From NCBI GenBank assembly GCA_900318085.1, contig ONJF01000030.1, positions 1 through 43,402 of the forward strand: a DNA stretch of 43,402 nt. The letters run 5' to 3'. The DNA comes from an uncultured Bacteroidales bacterium. GTDB lineage: Bacteria > Bacteroidota > Bacteroidia > Bacteroidales > F082. Positions 21,864-30,643 of this stretch are shown here, one piece after another. The stretch's first letter is position 1. The number at the start of each line of letters is the position of its first letter. The notes under the pieces were generated by a model. The model had not been told where the DNA came from, searched no databases, and saw nothing but the letters and a program-made list of their open reading frames with translations. Made by a program: the position numbers and the translations under genes.

Positions 21864-23777
21864 TTAATGGTCTAGCTGGCAATAAATGCTGTTGTTGCTT
21901 TTGAACTCAGGCACGATGACCTTCATTTGGGCCACGATCTTCATTGGGTCGCAGGTCTCCAGTTCGACATGGAGCTGTTCTATCATGTGATCCACCTCTG
22001 CGGCTTCGTATTTGCGCACGATGGCATGCATGATCTTTTCGTTTTCGGTCTTGATGGTATTCTCTTCGTTGGCCAGTACTTCTTCGTAGAGTTTTTCGCC
22101 AGGTCGGAGTCCGGTCTCGATGATTTCTATTTCGGGTCGGTGGGCCAGCTTACGCATCTTCTCTGCCAAATCCCAAATCTTGACTTTTTCACCCATGTCG
22201 AAGACAAAGATATCGCCGCCTTCGCCGATGGAGCCGGCTTCGAGTACCAGGCTGCAGGCTTCGGGGATGGTCATGAAATAGCGTGTGATGCGGCGGTCGG
22301 TGACGGTGATGGGCCCGCCTTGATCGATCTGTTTGCGGAACAACGGTACTACTGAGCCGTTAGAACCCAACACATTGCCGAATCGTGTCGTGATGAACTT
22401 GGTTTGTCCCTGTCGGCTTTGCGTATAAATCTCGGCGATGCGTTTGGTGGCTCCCATCACATTGGTCGGGTTGACCGCTTTGTCGGTCGAGATCATCACG
22501 AACTTCTCAACACCATATTCGATGGCCAAGTCGGCCACAAGCTTGGTGCCGAACACGTTGACAAACACGGCTTCGTAGGCATTCTCCTCCATGAAAGGCA
22601 CATGTTTGTAGGCTGCTGCATGAAACACCACTTGTGGATGATACATCTCAAATACCTCTCTCATGCGCACGGGGTCTTTCACGTTGGTGATGACAAAAGC
22701 CATGCGGTCTTTCATCTTCGTGAAATCGGGCGTGTTGTTCATCTCGAACTGGAAGTCATAGAGCGGCGACTCGGCTTGGTCAAGCATAACGAGTTTAGTG
22801 GGGTTGTAGTGCATTACCTGGCGGCAGATCTCGCTGCCGATGGAGCCGGCGGCGCCGGTGACGAGCACCACTTTCTCGTTGATTTCACGGATGACATTGC
22901 TCTTGCCCAAGATGATGGGCTTGCGGCCCAAGAGGTCTTCAATCTTGATGTCTTGAATTTGGCTGGTCGAAAGTTTGCCGTCAACCCATTTGTCGAAAGC
23001 GGGAATCGACTTCACGATGAGGTTGAGTGCCAGTCCTTGTTCGATGATTTCCTTGTTGCGTTCTTGTGACAGGCTGGGGATGGCCACGATCATCACATCG
23101 ATGTCGAATTTTTCGATGAATTCGGGGGTCATGGCCACCTTGGGAGAGTAAATCTTGATGGTATTAATCTGGGTGCCGACACGTTTGGGATTGTCGTCGA
23201 CAAAAGCCTTAATTCTGAATTTCGAGTTTGTGTCTTGACTCAATGTGCGCATCAGCATCGTGCCACCGTCGCCCGCACCGTAAATAATCGTGTTCATTTT
23301 GTCGGCCACATTCTTGTAGACTTCGTTATACAGCCGCCTGATGGAAAACCGCATAATAATCATCACCACCATGGTGATGAGATAATGGTAGATGAGGGTC
23401 ACATAACGGGGATAAAGGTCGGTCGCCAATTGAGGGGAGAATTGTCGGATGACCAACTTGCTGATAATCAAGAAAGACAGTGCGCCCGTGCAGGCATAGA
23501 AAATCTTTATGATATCGTTAAAGCCAGAATAACGAAGCATTCCATCGTAGGTTTTACTGATGAGGAATGCCAAAAAATAAATCACAGGTACTAACCAGAT
23601 ACGGCTCCAGTCAAAGGTAGATGCGCTGATGTCTCTGAAATACAACATCAAAATGGCCACGACATAAGCCAGGACCACAATCACCATGTCTACGGTTAGG
23701 ATCCAATATCGGGGCAGTGTGTTGTTTTTATGTTTTCCAAAGATAAAATTACAAATACGTGTAATAATCTTTCGCAT
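21864..23777 (-). CDS. Membrane nucleotide-sugar 4,6-dehydratase (PglF/WbpM/CapD-like)
   Basis: 637 residues. The N-terminal about 150 form four membrane segments (for example WILTVDMVIVVLAYVVAILMLY and SFLIISKLVI). A CoA-binding-like Rossmann region follows (TIIYGAGDGGTMLM). The C-terminal half is a short-chain dehydrogenase/reductase with VVLVTGAAGSIGSEICRQV and the catalytic segment STDKAVNPTNVMGATKR. In this membrane family Met replaces the usual Tyr of the S-Y-K triad, as seen here (Met then Lys). It probably makes a UDP-4-keto-6-deoxy-hexosamine, precursor of modified amino sugars for surface glycans. The downstream genes at 18678-14652 fit a glycan pathway, though the FAD oxidase lies between. 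Confidence 0.9.
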   Translation of the reverse strand: MRKIITRICNFIFGKHKNNTLPRYWILTVDMVIVVLAYVVAILMLYFRDISASTFDWSRIWLVPVIYFLAFLISKTYDGMLRYSGFNDIIKIFYACTGALSFLIISKLVIRQFSPQLATDLYPRYVTLIYHYLITMVVMIIMRFSIRRLYNEVYKNVADKMNTIIYGAGDGGTMLMRTLSQDTNSKFRIKAFVDDNPKRVGTQINTIKIYSPKVAMTPEFIEKFDIDVMIVAIPSLSQERNKEIIEQGLALNLIVKSIPAFDKWVDGKLSTSQIQDIKIEDLLGRKPIILGKSNVIREINEKVVLVTGAAGSIGSEICRQVMHYNPTKLVMLDQAESPLYDFQFEMNNTPDFTKMKDRMAFVITNVKDPVRMREVFEMYHPQVVFHAAAYKHVPFMEENAYEAVFVNVFGTKLVADLAIEYGVEKFVMISTDKAVNPTNVMGATKRIAEIYTQSRQGQTKFITTRFGNVLGSNGSVVPLFRKQIDQGGPITVTDRRITRYFMTIPEACSLVLEAGSIGEGGDIFVFDMGEKVKIWDLAEKMRKLAHRPEIEIIETGLRPGEKLYEEVLANEENTIKTENEKIMHAIVRKYEAAEVDHMIEQLHVELETCDPMKIVAQMKVIVPEFKSNNSIYCQLDH

Positions 23778-23870
23778 AGGACAGACAAGGTTATTAAGAT
23801 TGCAATATTACGACATTTTTTGGAATCTTTTGCCAATCTCAAAAAAAACACATGTTCTTTCCGTAAAAAC

Positions 23871-24488
23871 CTATAATGGTTGGACTTCTGCCAATGCCGA
23901 AACGAAATACCATCGTCCGTTGCTTTCGCAATAGCATTTGTAACGTGTGCGCTGCTTCTCACCTTTTTGGAAGACGAGGCCGTTTTTGGTGGCGAAGCGT
24001 GAGCCGACAGGCAGGCTTTCCAGTGTGTTGGCGGTATTGGCGTTTTTGTCGTATTGGTGCAGTATGCGTTGCAGGTTTTGGTCGGCGGTGCTGCTCGCCT
24101 TGATGTGTTGCAGATGCTTTTGGAGGGCATCAAGCACATCTTGAGGAAAGACGTTTTCGGTCATCAATGGCTGCAGCAGCGTTGCAAACCGGTTTTGCCA
24201 TTCGGTCCCGTGGGGTTTCACTACTCGCGAGCCATACTGCTGATACACATCGTAATGTGCCACTTCGTGCACGTAGGTGATGAGCATTTGGTAGGGGTTC
24301 AAATCCATGTTCAGGGTGATGGAACAGATGCCGTTTTTCGCTCTCGGTGGGCGGAAGTCGCCCAGTTTGGAGGTTCTTGGTCGTTTGAAATGCAGCTTGA
24401 AACGGCGTTGTGTGAACATCTCTCCCACCGTCGTCACCGCTGCATCGGGAAAATAGCGTTTCAGCAGTTCGAGTTCTTCAGGTTTCAT
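23871..24488 (-). CDS. SprT-like zinc metalloprotein
   Basis: 205 residues with the SprT signature HEVAHYDVY (His74, Glu75, His78) and the third zinc ligand His93 in KPHGTEWQNRF. SprT-like domains occur in bacterial proteins of unclear role and in the eukaryotic protease Spartan. The C-terminal part ends with NGLVFQKGEKQRTRYKCYCESNGRWYFVSALAEV, a zinc-ribbon-like strand region though with few cysteines. The ATG overlaps the small lipoprotein stop by 4 nt. It is thus the last gene of the chained envelope operon, and a 93-nt gap separates it from the 4,6-dehydratase start. Confidence 0.82.
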   Translation of the reverse strand: MKPEELELLKRYFPDAAVTTVGEMFTQRRFKLHFKRPRTSKLGDFRPPRAKNGICSITLNMDLNPYQMLITYVHEVAHYDVYQQYGSRVVKPHGTEWQNRFATLLQPLMTENVFPQDVLDALQKHLQHIKASSTADQNLQRILHQYDKNANTANTLESLPVGSRFATKNGLVFQKGEKQRTRYKCYCESNGRWYFVSALAEVQPL

Positions 24489-24787
24489 CGTTCAGCAAAT
24501 GTCAAATCGATGGTTTTTGTCTGCATGGGCGGAAAGGCAAGCGTATCCATGCCTTCGACTTGAGGGGCATAGCTCCATTTGGTGCAGGTGTTGCAGTGGC
24601 GGGGCGTACGGCGACGGCCTGGCACTTCTTTGGTCTTACAGGAAGACATGAGAACCGTGGTAAGGATAAATGCTAGGATTAGGATTGTTTTTACTCCCCC
24701 TGCCCCCCTCACAGAGGGGGACTGTCCCCCTTTTAAGGGGGGCAGGGGGGATTTAAAACACCCTCTTCTATTTATGTTACTTTTCAT
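24485..24787 (-). CDS. Small lipoprotein with repeat-extended signal peptide
   Basis: About 100 residues. I use the ATG at 24787 because it forms an ATGA overlap with the EnvC-like gene stop; an upstream ATG adds four residues. The N-terminus MKSNINRRGCFKS is followed by residues 13-31 from the repeat at 24696-24750 (SPLPPLKGGQSPSVRGAGG). Next come the hydrophobic core TILILAFILTTVLMSS and lipobox Cys. The mature part is short (SCKTKEVPGRRRTPRHCNTCTKWSYAPQ...), with a CNTC pair. The signal peptide n-region is thus about 20 residues longer than normal. Function is unknown. Its neighbours (EnvC-like and SprT-like) suggest an envelope role. Confidence 0.65.
   Translation of the reverse strand: MKSNINRRGCFKSPLPPLKGGQSPSVRGAGGVKTILILAFILTTVLMSSCKTKEVPGRRRTPRHCNTCTKWSYAPQVEGMDTLAFPPMQTKTIDLTFAER
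24696..24750. repeat. CCCCCTGCCCCCC inverted repeat in frame
   Basis: CCCCCTGCCCCCCTCACAGA with GGGGGA, then TCCCCCTTTTAAGGGGGGCA with GGGGG. The outer arms pair with each other and each half has its own palindrome. It encodes PLPPLKGGQSPSVRGAGG in the lipoprotein signal n-region. A shorter related piece is at 42030-42055. Confidence 0.8.
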
Positions 24788-26211
24788 TGCGATAGCCAAT
24801 TTGCTGGGTTCTGTCGTGCTTGTTCTTTCAATAGCTCGAAATGCAGCTCGGTCTTACCTTCGTTTTTGTTGGTGTGTACCATACCGATGTTTTGCTTGGT
24901 CTTCACCTTGTCGCCGCGTTTCACGGTGACGTTTTCGAGGTTGGAATAAACCGTGAAATATTCGCCGTGACGGATGATGACCACCGTGTTGGCACCGGTC
25001 AGTTTGGTGACGCTGGTGACTTCGCCATCGAAGACGGCGCGGGCCTTGGCGCCTTCGGTGGTGGCGATGTCGATACCGTTGTTGGTCACCGTGACTTTGT
25101 TGGAGACCACCGATGCGTGTTTGCCATAGGATGAAGAGATCACGCCGCGTTCCACGGGCCAAGGCAGTTTGCCCTTGTTGCTGACGAAGTTGGTCGACAA
25201 AGTCTTCTCGGCGGGTGTCAAGGCCATGCCTTTTTCCTTGGGAGCAGGTGTGGTGGTTGCGGTCTTGCCTTTGTTGGCGTTCTTTTTTTCTTCCTCTCTA
25301 CGCTTTCTTTCGGCTTCTTCGTTAGCTTTTCTAATCTCTTCGGCGATGATGTCGTCGATGGCTTTTTGCAGTTTTTGTGCCTGTTGTTGCTTGTTCTTGA
25401 TGTCCTGTTGGATGTTGCCTTCCTTTTTCTTGAGGTTGGCCACTTGTTTGTTGAGGTCGTCCTTCTCTGACTTCATGGCCTCTTGCTGTGTCTTCTCGTC
25501 TTTCAGCAAGGTGTTTTGTTCCTCGCGGGCTTGTTGGCTGGCTTCCACGGCATTGCTGATTTGCCGTCGTGTGGAACTGATTTGTTCCATCTTCACTTTG
25601 CGGGCATCGCTGAACTCGCGTATATAGCGCAGGCGGCTGAAGGCTTGGTTGAAGTCTTTTGAAGCGAAGATGAAGCCCAAGCGGTCGTAATGGCTACGGT
25701 TTTTGTTGGCGAAGGTGACCATCTTGGCATATTCCTTCTGTAGTTTGGAGAGGTCGGAATTGAGCGCTTTGATAGTGCTTTGTCCTGTTTGGATTTCTTC
25801 GTCGAGAACGGCGATTTGTTCGTTGTAGGCCTTGATGAGTTTCTCGCGTTGCTTGATTTTCTTGTCCAAGAGGTTGACTTCATTCAAGGTCATCTCTTTG
25901 TCTTTGGTGGTCTTTTTCAGCAATTGGTTGGCGGTTGAAATCTCGTTTTGCAAGGTCGTGATTTCGCTTTGCAGTTGCTTCTTCGTCTTGCCTTTGGTCT
26001 TTTGGGCGTAGGCGGGAGATGAAGCCAAAGCTAAGAGAAACAGAACAATGAACGACAAACACCACCCCATGCCCTCATGGCGGAGGCACATCCGCCATCT
26101 CCTAAGCTTGAAGGCGAACCCCTTTTGCTTAGGAGATTGCGGGTCATTCGCGGTTCTGAGACCGCGATGAGGGCAAGTGTATGGTTTTTCTATTCTTGGT
26201 CTATCGTTCAT
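24784..26211 (-). CDS. EnvC-like coiled-coil protein with degenerate M23/LytM domain
   Basis: 475 residues. The N-terminus has a repeat-derived stretch (about 13-47, including NDPQSPKQKGFAFKLRRWRM), then the signal-peptide core CLSFIVLFLLALASSPAYAQ. A long coiled coil follows (about 85-300: LQSEITTLQNEISTANQLL, KEMTLNEVNLLDKKIKQREK and others). The C-terminal LytM domain is at about 360-475 (SSYGKHASVVSNKVTVTNNGIDIATTEG). Active M23 peptidases show HxxxD and HxH zinc motifs. Here the first is NNGID and the second ELHFEL, so zinc ligands are missing. This matches EnvC-type proteins, which activate amidases at division rather than cut peptidoglycan. ATGA overlaps link it to DUF4292 upstream and the small lipoprotein downstream. 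Confidence 0.85.
   Translation of the reverse strand: MNDRPRIEKPYTCPHRGLRTANDPQSPKQKGFAFKLRRWRMCLRHEGMGWCLSFIVLFLLALASSPAYAQKTKGKTKKQLQSEITTLQNEISTANQLLKKTTKDKEMTLNEVNLLDKKIKQREKLIKAYNEQIAVLDEEIQTGQSTIKALNSDLSKLQKEYAKMVTFANKNRSHYDRLGFIFASKDFNQAFSRLRYIREFSDARKVKMEQISSTRRQISNAVEASQQAREEQNTLLKDEKTQQEAMKSEKDDLNKQVANLKKKEGNIQQDIKNKQQQAQKLQKAIDDIIAEEIRKANEEAERKRREEEKKNANKGKTATTTPAPKEKGMALTPAEKTLSTNFVSNKGKLPWPVERGVISSSYGKHASVVSNKVTVTNNGIDIATTEGAKARAVFDGEVTSVTKLTGANTVVIIRHGEYFTVYSNLENVTVKRGDKVKTKQNIGMVHTNKNEGKTELHFELLKEQARQNPANWLSQ
26071..26174. repeat. CTTAGGAGAT nested repeat (family A), in EnvC-like gene
   Basis: The outer arms GCCCTCAT and ATGAGGGC, inner arms GGCGGA..TCCGCC and CCATCTCCTAAG / CTTAGGAGAT, and a separate GCGGTTCTGAGACCGC palindrome form a nested structure. 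It encodes the Arg-rich segment before the signal core. Other copies are at 28553-28642 and 38135-38247. Confidence 0.8.
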
Positions 26212-26759
26212 TGTATTGGTTTGATTTGAATCCGTTCCATCTTATCGCTAATTTTCAGCGGGAAGCTTGTCTTTTCGTCCAGTTTGATGTTTTTATATCT
26301 CATTTTGGCGCTCAAGTTACCCATGACGAAGGTCTTGAGCAGCACCGTTTGATTCTCAACGGGCGGAATGCCTTCGTTATTGTCCAAGAGCAGAGTTTGT
26401 ATAAGCGAAAGGCTAAGGGGCATGCCGAGTTGGGTGGCTAATGAGTCCAAGGGTTCGGCAAGGTAGGTCTTTTCCAGTCGGTTGACAATCCAAACCGAGT
26501 CGGTGCTGACTTTGGCGCGTGCCACCTCTATACCCATAGAGGCAGTCACACTGAGCCAGACGAGGCTATCCTTACGCATACGCATTTGACCCGAGAGGTC
26601 GTCGAAGTTCATGCCATTGCCTTCAGCCTGGATGTCCATGTTGGCCGTGAGCCATTCGAAAGATTGCGGCGGTATGGGCGCAACGGTTTTCTTGCGCGAG
26701 GCACAAGAGGTAGCGGCCAGCAAGAGGACGAGCAATGCTATTTTTGATAAAACCTTCAC
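26208..26759 (-). CDS. DUF4292 outer-membrane-type lipoprotein
   Basis: 183 residues from a GTG at 26759, giving VKVLSKIALLVLLLAATSC with lipobox Cys20. A longer frame from 26846 would run over the promoter box at 26799-26806 and add a non-signal-like stretch, so I reject it. The mature part (MDIQAEGNGMNFDDLSGQMRMRKDSLVWLSV, then EVARAKVSTDSVWIVNRLEKTYL and YKNIKLDEKTSFPLKI) fits DUF4292, a LolA/LolB-like beta-rich lipoprotein family found in Bacteroidota next to TPR and EnvC-like genes. This exact neighbourhood is present here. The role is probably lipid or envelope handling, by analogy only. ATGA coupling to the next gene. Confidence 0.8.
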   Translation of the reverse strand: MKVLSKIALLVLLLAATSCASRKKTVAPIPPQSFEWLTANMDIQAEGNGMNFDDLSGQMRMRKDSLVWLSVTASMGIEVARAKVSTDSVWIVNRLEKTYLAEPLDSLATQLGMPLSLSLIQTLLLDNNEGIPPVENQTVLLKTFVMGNLSAKMRYKNIKLDEKTSFPLKISDKMERIQIKPIQ

Positions 26760-26798
26760 GCTTGGTTTTCTTTCAATTTTCGTTCCAAAACGAGGAGG

Positions 26799-26806
26799 CA
26801 AAAATA
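26799..26806 (-). promoter_or_regulatory. -7 promoter box of DUF4292 gene
   Basis: TATTTTTG on the minus strand, 40 nt upstream of the GTG at 26759. It suggests an internal promoter in the envelope operon and decides the start codon. Confidence 0.5.
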
Positions 26807-26853
26807 GCAAAAAACTCAAATGCTCGCCATAGGTATGCCCCACCATGGTCTCA

Positions 26854-28674
26854 TCAATGTTTCAGTTTCTGGTCCAATTCTTTCGATGCCCCGCCCGCTT
26901 GTTGTGCTTTTTTCCAATATTCCATGGCTTCGCTTTCTTTGCCGAGTTTGAGCAAGATGTCGCCGTAGTGCTCTAGATTTGCCCCTGAAGGGTTCTTCTC
27001 GAGCCCCAAGCATTTTTTCATTATCTTCTCAGCTTCTTTGTAGCGTCCGAGCTTGTAGAGCACCCAGGCGTAGGTGTCGGTGTAGTAGACATTGTCGGGG
27101 ACCAATTCGTTGGCGCGTATGGCCATTTCCAAGGCTTCCTCCAGCCTTTCGCCACGCAACGAGAGGTAATAGGCATAATTGTTTAAAACCAAAGCATTGT
27201 CAGGGTTGTTGCGCAAGGTTCGGTCATACGCGTCGAAGGCTTTGTCTTCGTCGCCTTGCTGATGGTAGATGTCGCCCAAGAAAGCGTCGAATTCCGACAT
27301 CTGCATCTTGTCGGAGGTGTATCTCCTGCCCTTCTCGAGATAGCTGATGGCGTCTACGTTGTTTTCCATCACGGCGTTGGCTACGCCTGCATACCAATAG
27401 AACACCGGTTGCATGGGATAGTATTTCAAGGCGGCGACGGCATGGTCGCGCACGGCCTCATTTTCGTTAAGGCGTGACTCGCTGACGATGAGGTTTTGCC
27501 ATCCGAAGAAGTCGGTGCTGTCGATGGCCAGCACCTTTTGGTACAATTCCTTAGATTTCACCGCATTCTCCTCGATGAAGTAGCAAGAGCCAAGGATGAG
27601 GTAGCCGAGTTTGTTGTCGGGATGGGTCTCGACGAAAGCCTCTCCGCATTGACGCGCCTGTTCGTCGATGTTGGACGCGCCTTGGTTTTTGTTCATCCAA
27701 TAGTCGTAGGTGTTGGCTTTGGTGGTGATGTCGAGGTTTTTGTTGCGGATGGCAGCCAGTAGCTCGTCGAACGCCTTGTCCTTGTCGCCGGTCATGTCGT
27801 AGAGCTCGAGGAGCGAAACATTGATGTAGGGGTGCTCGGGATTGATTTCCTCAATCTTCTCGTAGGTCTTGATGGCCTCCTTGATCTTCCCATTTTCGGC
27901 ATAAAACGAGGCTAACAAGCCATAATAGCGGATGTTGTCGGGATTTTGTTCGATGAGTTTTTCGAGTTCCGAAACCACTTTCTTGGTGTTGCCTTGGCGT
28001 TTGAAAACCTGGAGCCTTTGCTCGGTGATGAACTCGTTTTCCCCGACTTGTTGTTCCAAGAGGTCCATCTTCTCCAAGGCCTTGCTGTAGTTCTCTGTGA
28101 CGAGGTAGGCATCGATAAGCTCGCTGAGCATATCGGGGTCTTCGGGGTATTTTTGCGTCAGCTTCTCGTATAGCTTGATGAAGTCGTTGTATTGCTCCAA
28201 GTTGCGATAGAAGAGGCCGAGGCGCATTTGGTACCACTTGTTCTCGGGTTCGATTTTGGCCGCCTTTTGGATCATGTTGAAGGCTTCCTCGATACGGCCG
28301 GCATTGGAGTATTGTTCGCTCAGTTCGTACATCGAGGCGGCATCGTCGGGCATGAAGCGCAGGGCTTGCTCGAAGTTGCGGATGGCGCCTTCGGTATCCT
28401 CGCGATATTTGCTCTGCAAGCCGTTGGAGAAGTAGGTGGCGTTCTTCTTTTTGTCAGGCTTGCCGTCATATTCCGATTCCATCTGCTGGGCGAAGAGGGG
28501 CGCGCAAATTAACGACATGCCCAGTATGGCGATAATGAAAACTGTCCTTTTGCCGTCATGGCGGAGCAGCATCCGCCATCTCCTAAGCACAGAGACGAGT
28601 CTTTCTTGCTTAGGAGATTGCGGATCAAGTCCGCAATGACGGTTAAGAGAATGGTTTATTGTTCTTTTTTTCAT
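26854..28674 (-). CDS. Periplasmic TPR protein
   Basis: 606 residues. Residues about 11-41 come from the family-A repeat (RHCGLDPQSPKQERLVSVLR, then RWRMLLRHDGK). The signal core TVFIIAILGMSLICAPLFAQ follows. The rest consists of many tetratricopeptide repeats, for example YRNLEQYNDFIKLYEKLTQKYPEDPDML and YASFYAENGKIKEAIKTYEK-like units, and a final LGRYKEAEKIMKKCLGLEKNP. TPR proteins at this position, between dut and DUF4292, are conserved in Bacteroidales. A role in envelope assembly is likely but unproven. The gene ends 94 nt before the DUF4292 start. Confidence 0.85.
   Translation of the reverse strand: MKKRTINHSLNRHCGLDPQSPKQERLVSVLRRWRMLLRHDGKRTVFIIAILGMSLICAPLFAQQMESEYDGKPDKKKNATYFSNGLQSKYREDTEGAIRNFEQALRFMPDDAASMYELSEQYSNAGRIEEAFNMIQKAAKIEPENKWYQMRLGLFYRNLEQYNDFIKLYEKLTQKYPEDPDMLSELIDAYLVTENYSKALEKMDLLEQQVGENEFITEQRLQVFKRQGNTKKVVSELEKLIEQNPDNIRYYGLLASFYAENGKIKEAIKTYEKIEEINPEHPYINVSLLELYDMTGDKDKAFDELLAAIRNKNLDITTKANTYDYWMNKNQGASNIDEQARQCGEAFVETHPDNKLGYLILGSCYFIEENAVKSKELYQKVLAIDSTDFFGWQNLIVSESRLNENEAVRDHAVAALKYYPMQPVFYWYAGVANAVMENNVDAISYLEKGRRYTSDKMQMSEFDAFLGDIYHQQGDEDKAFDAYDRTLRNNPDNALVLNNYAYYLSLRGERLEEALEMAIRANELVPDNVYYTDTYAWVLYKLGRYKEAEKIMKKCLGLEKNPSGANLEHYGDILLKLGKESEAMEYWKKAQQAGGASKELDQKLKH
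28553..28642. repeat. CTTAGGAGAT nested repeat (family A), in TPR gene
   Basis: CCGTCATGGCGGAGCAGCAT with CCGCCATCTCCTAAG, then CTTAGGAGATTGCGGATCAA with GTCCGCAATGACGG. The outer arms CCGTCAT/ATGACGG pair, inner GGCGGA/TCCGCC and GCGGA/TCCGC hairpins sit inside. It is open in frame and encodes the extended n-region of the signal peptide. Confidence 0.85.
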
Positions 28675-28679
28675 GGTTC

Positions 28680-29117
28680 TCAGTTTTTTCCAGTGTGACC
28701 GAAACCGCCTGCGCCGCGCTCGGTTTCCGTAAGCGTCTCCACCTGCACGGGCTCGGCCTGTTCGCAGCGGGCGATGATTAGTTGTGCGATGCGGTCGCCG
28801 CTGTTGATGACAAACGATTTGTCGGAGAGATTAATAAGGATGACGCACACTTGACCGCGATAGTCGGCGTCGATGGTGCCAGGTGAGTTCAATACGGTGA
28901 TGCCGCTCTTGATGGCCAAGCCGCTACGGGGACGCACCTGACCTTCATAGCCTTCGGGGATCTCCATGTAGAGTCCCGTCGGCACGAGGCCGCGCTGCAT
29001 GGGTTCAAGGGTGATGGGACCTTCGGGCAGATAGGCGCGGAGGTCCATGCCGGCCGAGTTCTTGGTCTCGTAGGCTGGCATAGGGTTATTTGAAGTGTTG
29101 ACGATGTTGAGTTTCAT
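28680..29117 (-). CDS. dut: dUTP diphosphatase
   Basis: 145 residues, the standard length of trimeric dUTPases that hydrolyse dUTP to dUMP and keep uracil out of DNA. All five motifs are visible: [12 protein letters not shown] (1), [11 protein letters not shown] (2), [20 protein letters not shown] (3), [11 protein letters not shown] (4) and [13 protein letters not shown] (5). It lies between the flippase (2 nt upstream) and the TPR gene (5 nt downstream), so it is part of the same operon, a conserved order in Bacteroidales. Confidence 0.97.
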   Translation of the reverse strand: MKLNIVNTSNNPMPAYETKNSAGMDLRAYLPEGPITLEPMQRGLVPTGLYMEIPEGYEGQVRPRSGLAIKSGITVLNSPGTIDADYRGQVCVILINLSDKSFVINSGDRIAQLIIARCEQAEPVQVETLTETERGAGGFGHTGKN

Positions 29118-29119
29118 AT

Positions 29120-30625
29120 CTATTTCTTTTTCAATATTTTACTATTTACTATATGCATAACGCCATTCACCAGGTCTTTTTCTTTCCAGCAGATGAAGGC
29201 GAAGAAGACCAGCAGCAAGGCCGTATTGATGACCAAGGTCCAGACTGTGCTATCAATTTGTATGTATCTCTGGGCAAAGAACAATCCGATGGCAATGGCG
29301 AAATAGAGGAAGGCCGACTTCAAGTCATAGGGTATGGGGGCTTTCTTCTGTCCGACGAAATACGAGAGTATCATGCAGGTGCCATAGCCCGCGAAACCGC
29401 CCCAGGCACAGGCCATGTAGCCGTATTTGGGCACAAAGATGAAGTTGATGGCGAGCAATACTACACATCCTATTGCGGAGAATACGGCTCCCCACCAGGT
29501 CTGGTCGGTGAGTTTGTACCAAAACGAGAGGTTGAAATAGATGCCCATGAAGATTTCGGCCATCATCACGATGGGCACCACACGCAGACCTGCATGGTAG
29601 TCTTCACCGACAAGATATTTCAATATAGGCATGTACATCACCACGGCAAGGAATGCCAGCAATGTGAAGATGATGAAATACTTCATCACCTTAGCTTGCA
29701 GCACTTTGTCGTTTTTGTCGCGCTGACCGCCGAAGACAAAAGGCTCATAAGCATAACGGAAGGCTTGTGTAATCATCGCCATGATCATCGCTATCTTAAC
29801 GCAGGCGCCATAGATGCCAAGTTGTTCTTCACCTTCGAGACCGGGAACAATTTTCTTGAAAACGATCTTGTCGGCCACTTGATTGAGGATACCCGCCAAA
29901 CCCAAAAGGAGGATGGGCCAAGTATAGTTCAGCATTTGCTTCAATAGCGTAAAGTCGATTCCAGATTTCAGCTTCTTGATTTCAGGAATGAATCCGAAGG
30001 TAACCAACACGGTACAAATCAGATTGGCGATGAAGATATAACCCACCTGGTAGCTGGGATGGTACCATTCCATCATAGCGGGGAAATGCGCTTTCAAATA
30101 GGGTGCCAGATAGAAGATAAACAGGTTGAGCAACAAACTCATGATGATGAAAGAAAGTTTCAGCACCATGAATTTTACAGGGCGGTTTTCATAACGTAAT
30201 CTTGCAAACAAAATGGCTTGGAAAGCATCGAAAGCCACGATAATGGCCATGATTTCCACAAACTCGGGATGTGTGGCATAATCTAAAGCCGCAGCAATAG
30301 GTTGGAGGAAAATAGATACCAATAATAGGAAAACCAAGGATACGAAGCCGACAGAGAGTCCAGCTGTAGAGAAAGCTTTGTTGGGGTTGACGCCTTCTTT
30401 GTTGGAGAAACGGAAGAAGGTGGTTTCCATGCCAAAGGTCAGAATGACGAGGAGTAAGGCGGTGTAGGCATAAAGATTTGTGACAATGCCGTATCCACCC
30501 GATTCAGCGGCCATCCTATGGGTGTGGATGGGTACCAACAGGTAGTTCAAGAACCTACCTATAATGCTGCTCAAGCCGTAAATGGCGGTTTGCTTCGCCA
30601 AGGAGCCCAATCTGTTGTCTGCCAT
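29120..30625 (-). CDS. Polysaccharide flippase (Wzx/MATE-like)
   Basis: 501 residues with about 14 predicted membrane helices and the N-terminus [28 protein letters not shown], typical of the MOP superfamily polysaccharide transporters that flip lipid-linked glycans across the inner membrane. Repeated features are [14 protein letters not shown]-like (here [14 protein letters not shown]), [18 protein letters not shown] and the C-terminal SALFAIG-type helices. The gene is the first of the flippase-dut-TPR block, separated from the lipoprotein gene upstream by 18 nt. It may act with the glycan genes at 14652-23777 or with peptidoglycan or O-antigen lipid intermediates; substrate unknown. Confidence 0.88.
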   Translation of the reverse strand: MADNRLGSLAKQTAIYGLSSIIGRFLNYLLVPIHTHRMAAESGGYGIVTNLYAYTALLLVILTFGMETTFFRFSNKEGVNPNKAFSTAGLSVGFVSLVFLLLVSIFLQPIAAALDYATHPEFVEIMAIIVAFDAFQAILFARLRYENRPVKFMVLKLSFIIMSLLLNLFIFYLAPYLKAHFPAMMEWYHPSYQVGYIFIANLICTVLVTFGFIPEIKKLKSGIDFTLLKQMLNYTWPILLLGLAGILNQVADKIVFKKIVPGLEGEEQLGIYGACVKIAMIMAMITQAFRYAYEPFVFGGQRDKNDKVLQAKVMKYFIIFTLLAFLAVVMYMPILKYLVGEDYHAGLRVVPIVMMAEIFMGIYFNLSFWYKLTDQTWWGAVFSAIGCVVLLAINFIFVPKYGYMACAWGGFAGYGTCMILSYFVGQKKAPIPYDLKSAFLYFAIAIGLFFAQRYIQIDSTVWTLVINTALLLVFFAFICWKEKDLVNGVMHIVNSKILKKK

Positions 30626-30643
30626 AGGTCGTTTAGATTTAGG

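Noticed and set aside
26760-26846. Upstream extension of the DUF4292 gene
   Set aside because: The promoter box at 26799-26806 lies within it, and the GTG at 26759 gives a standard lipoprotein signal.
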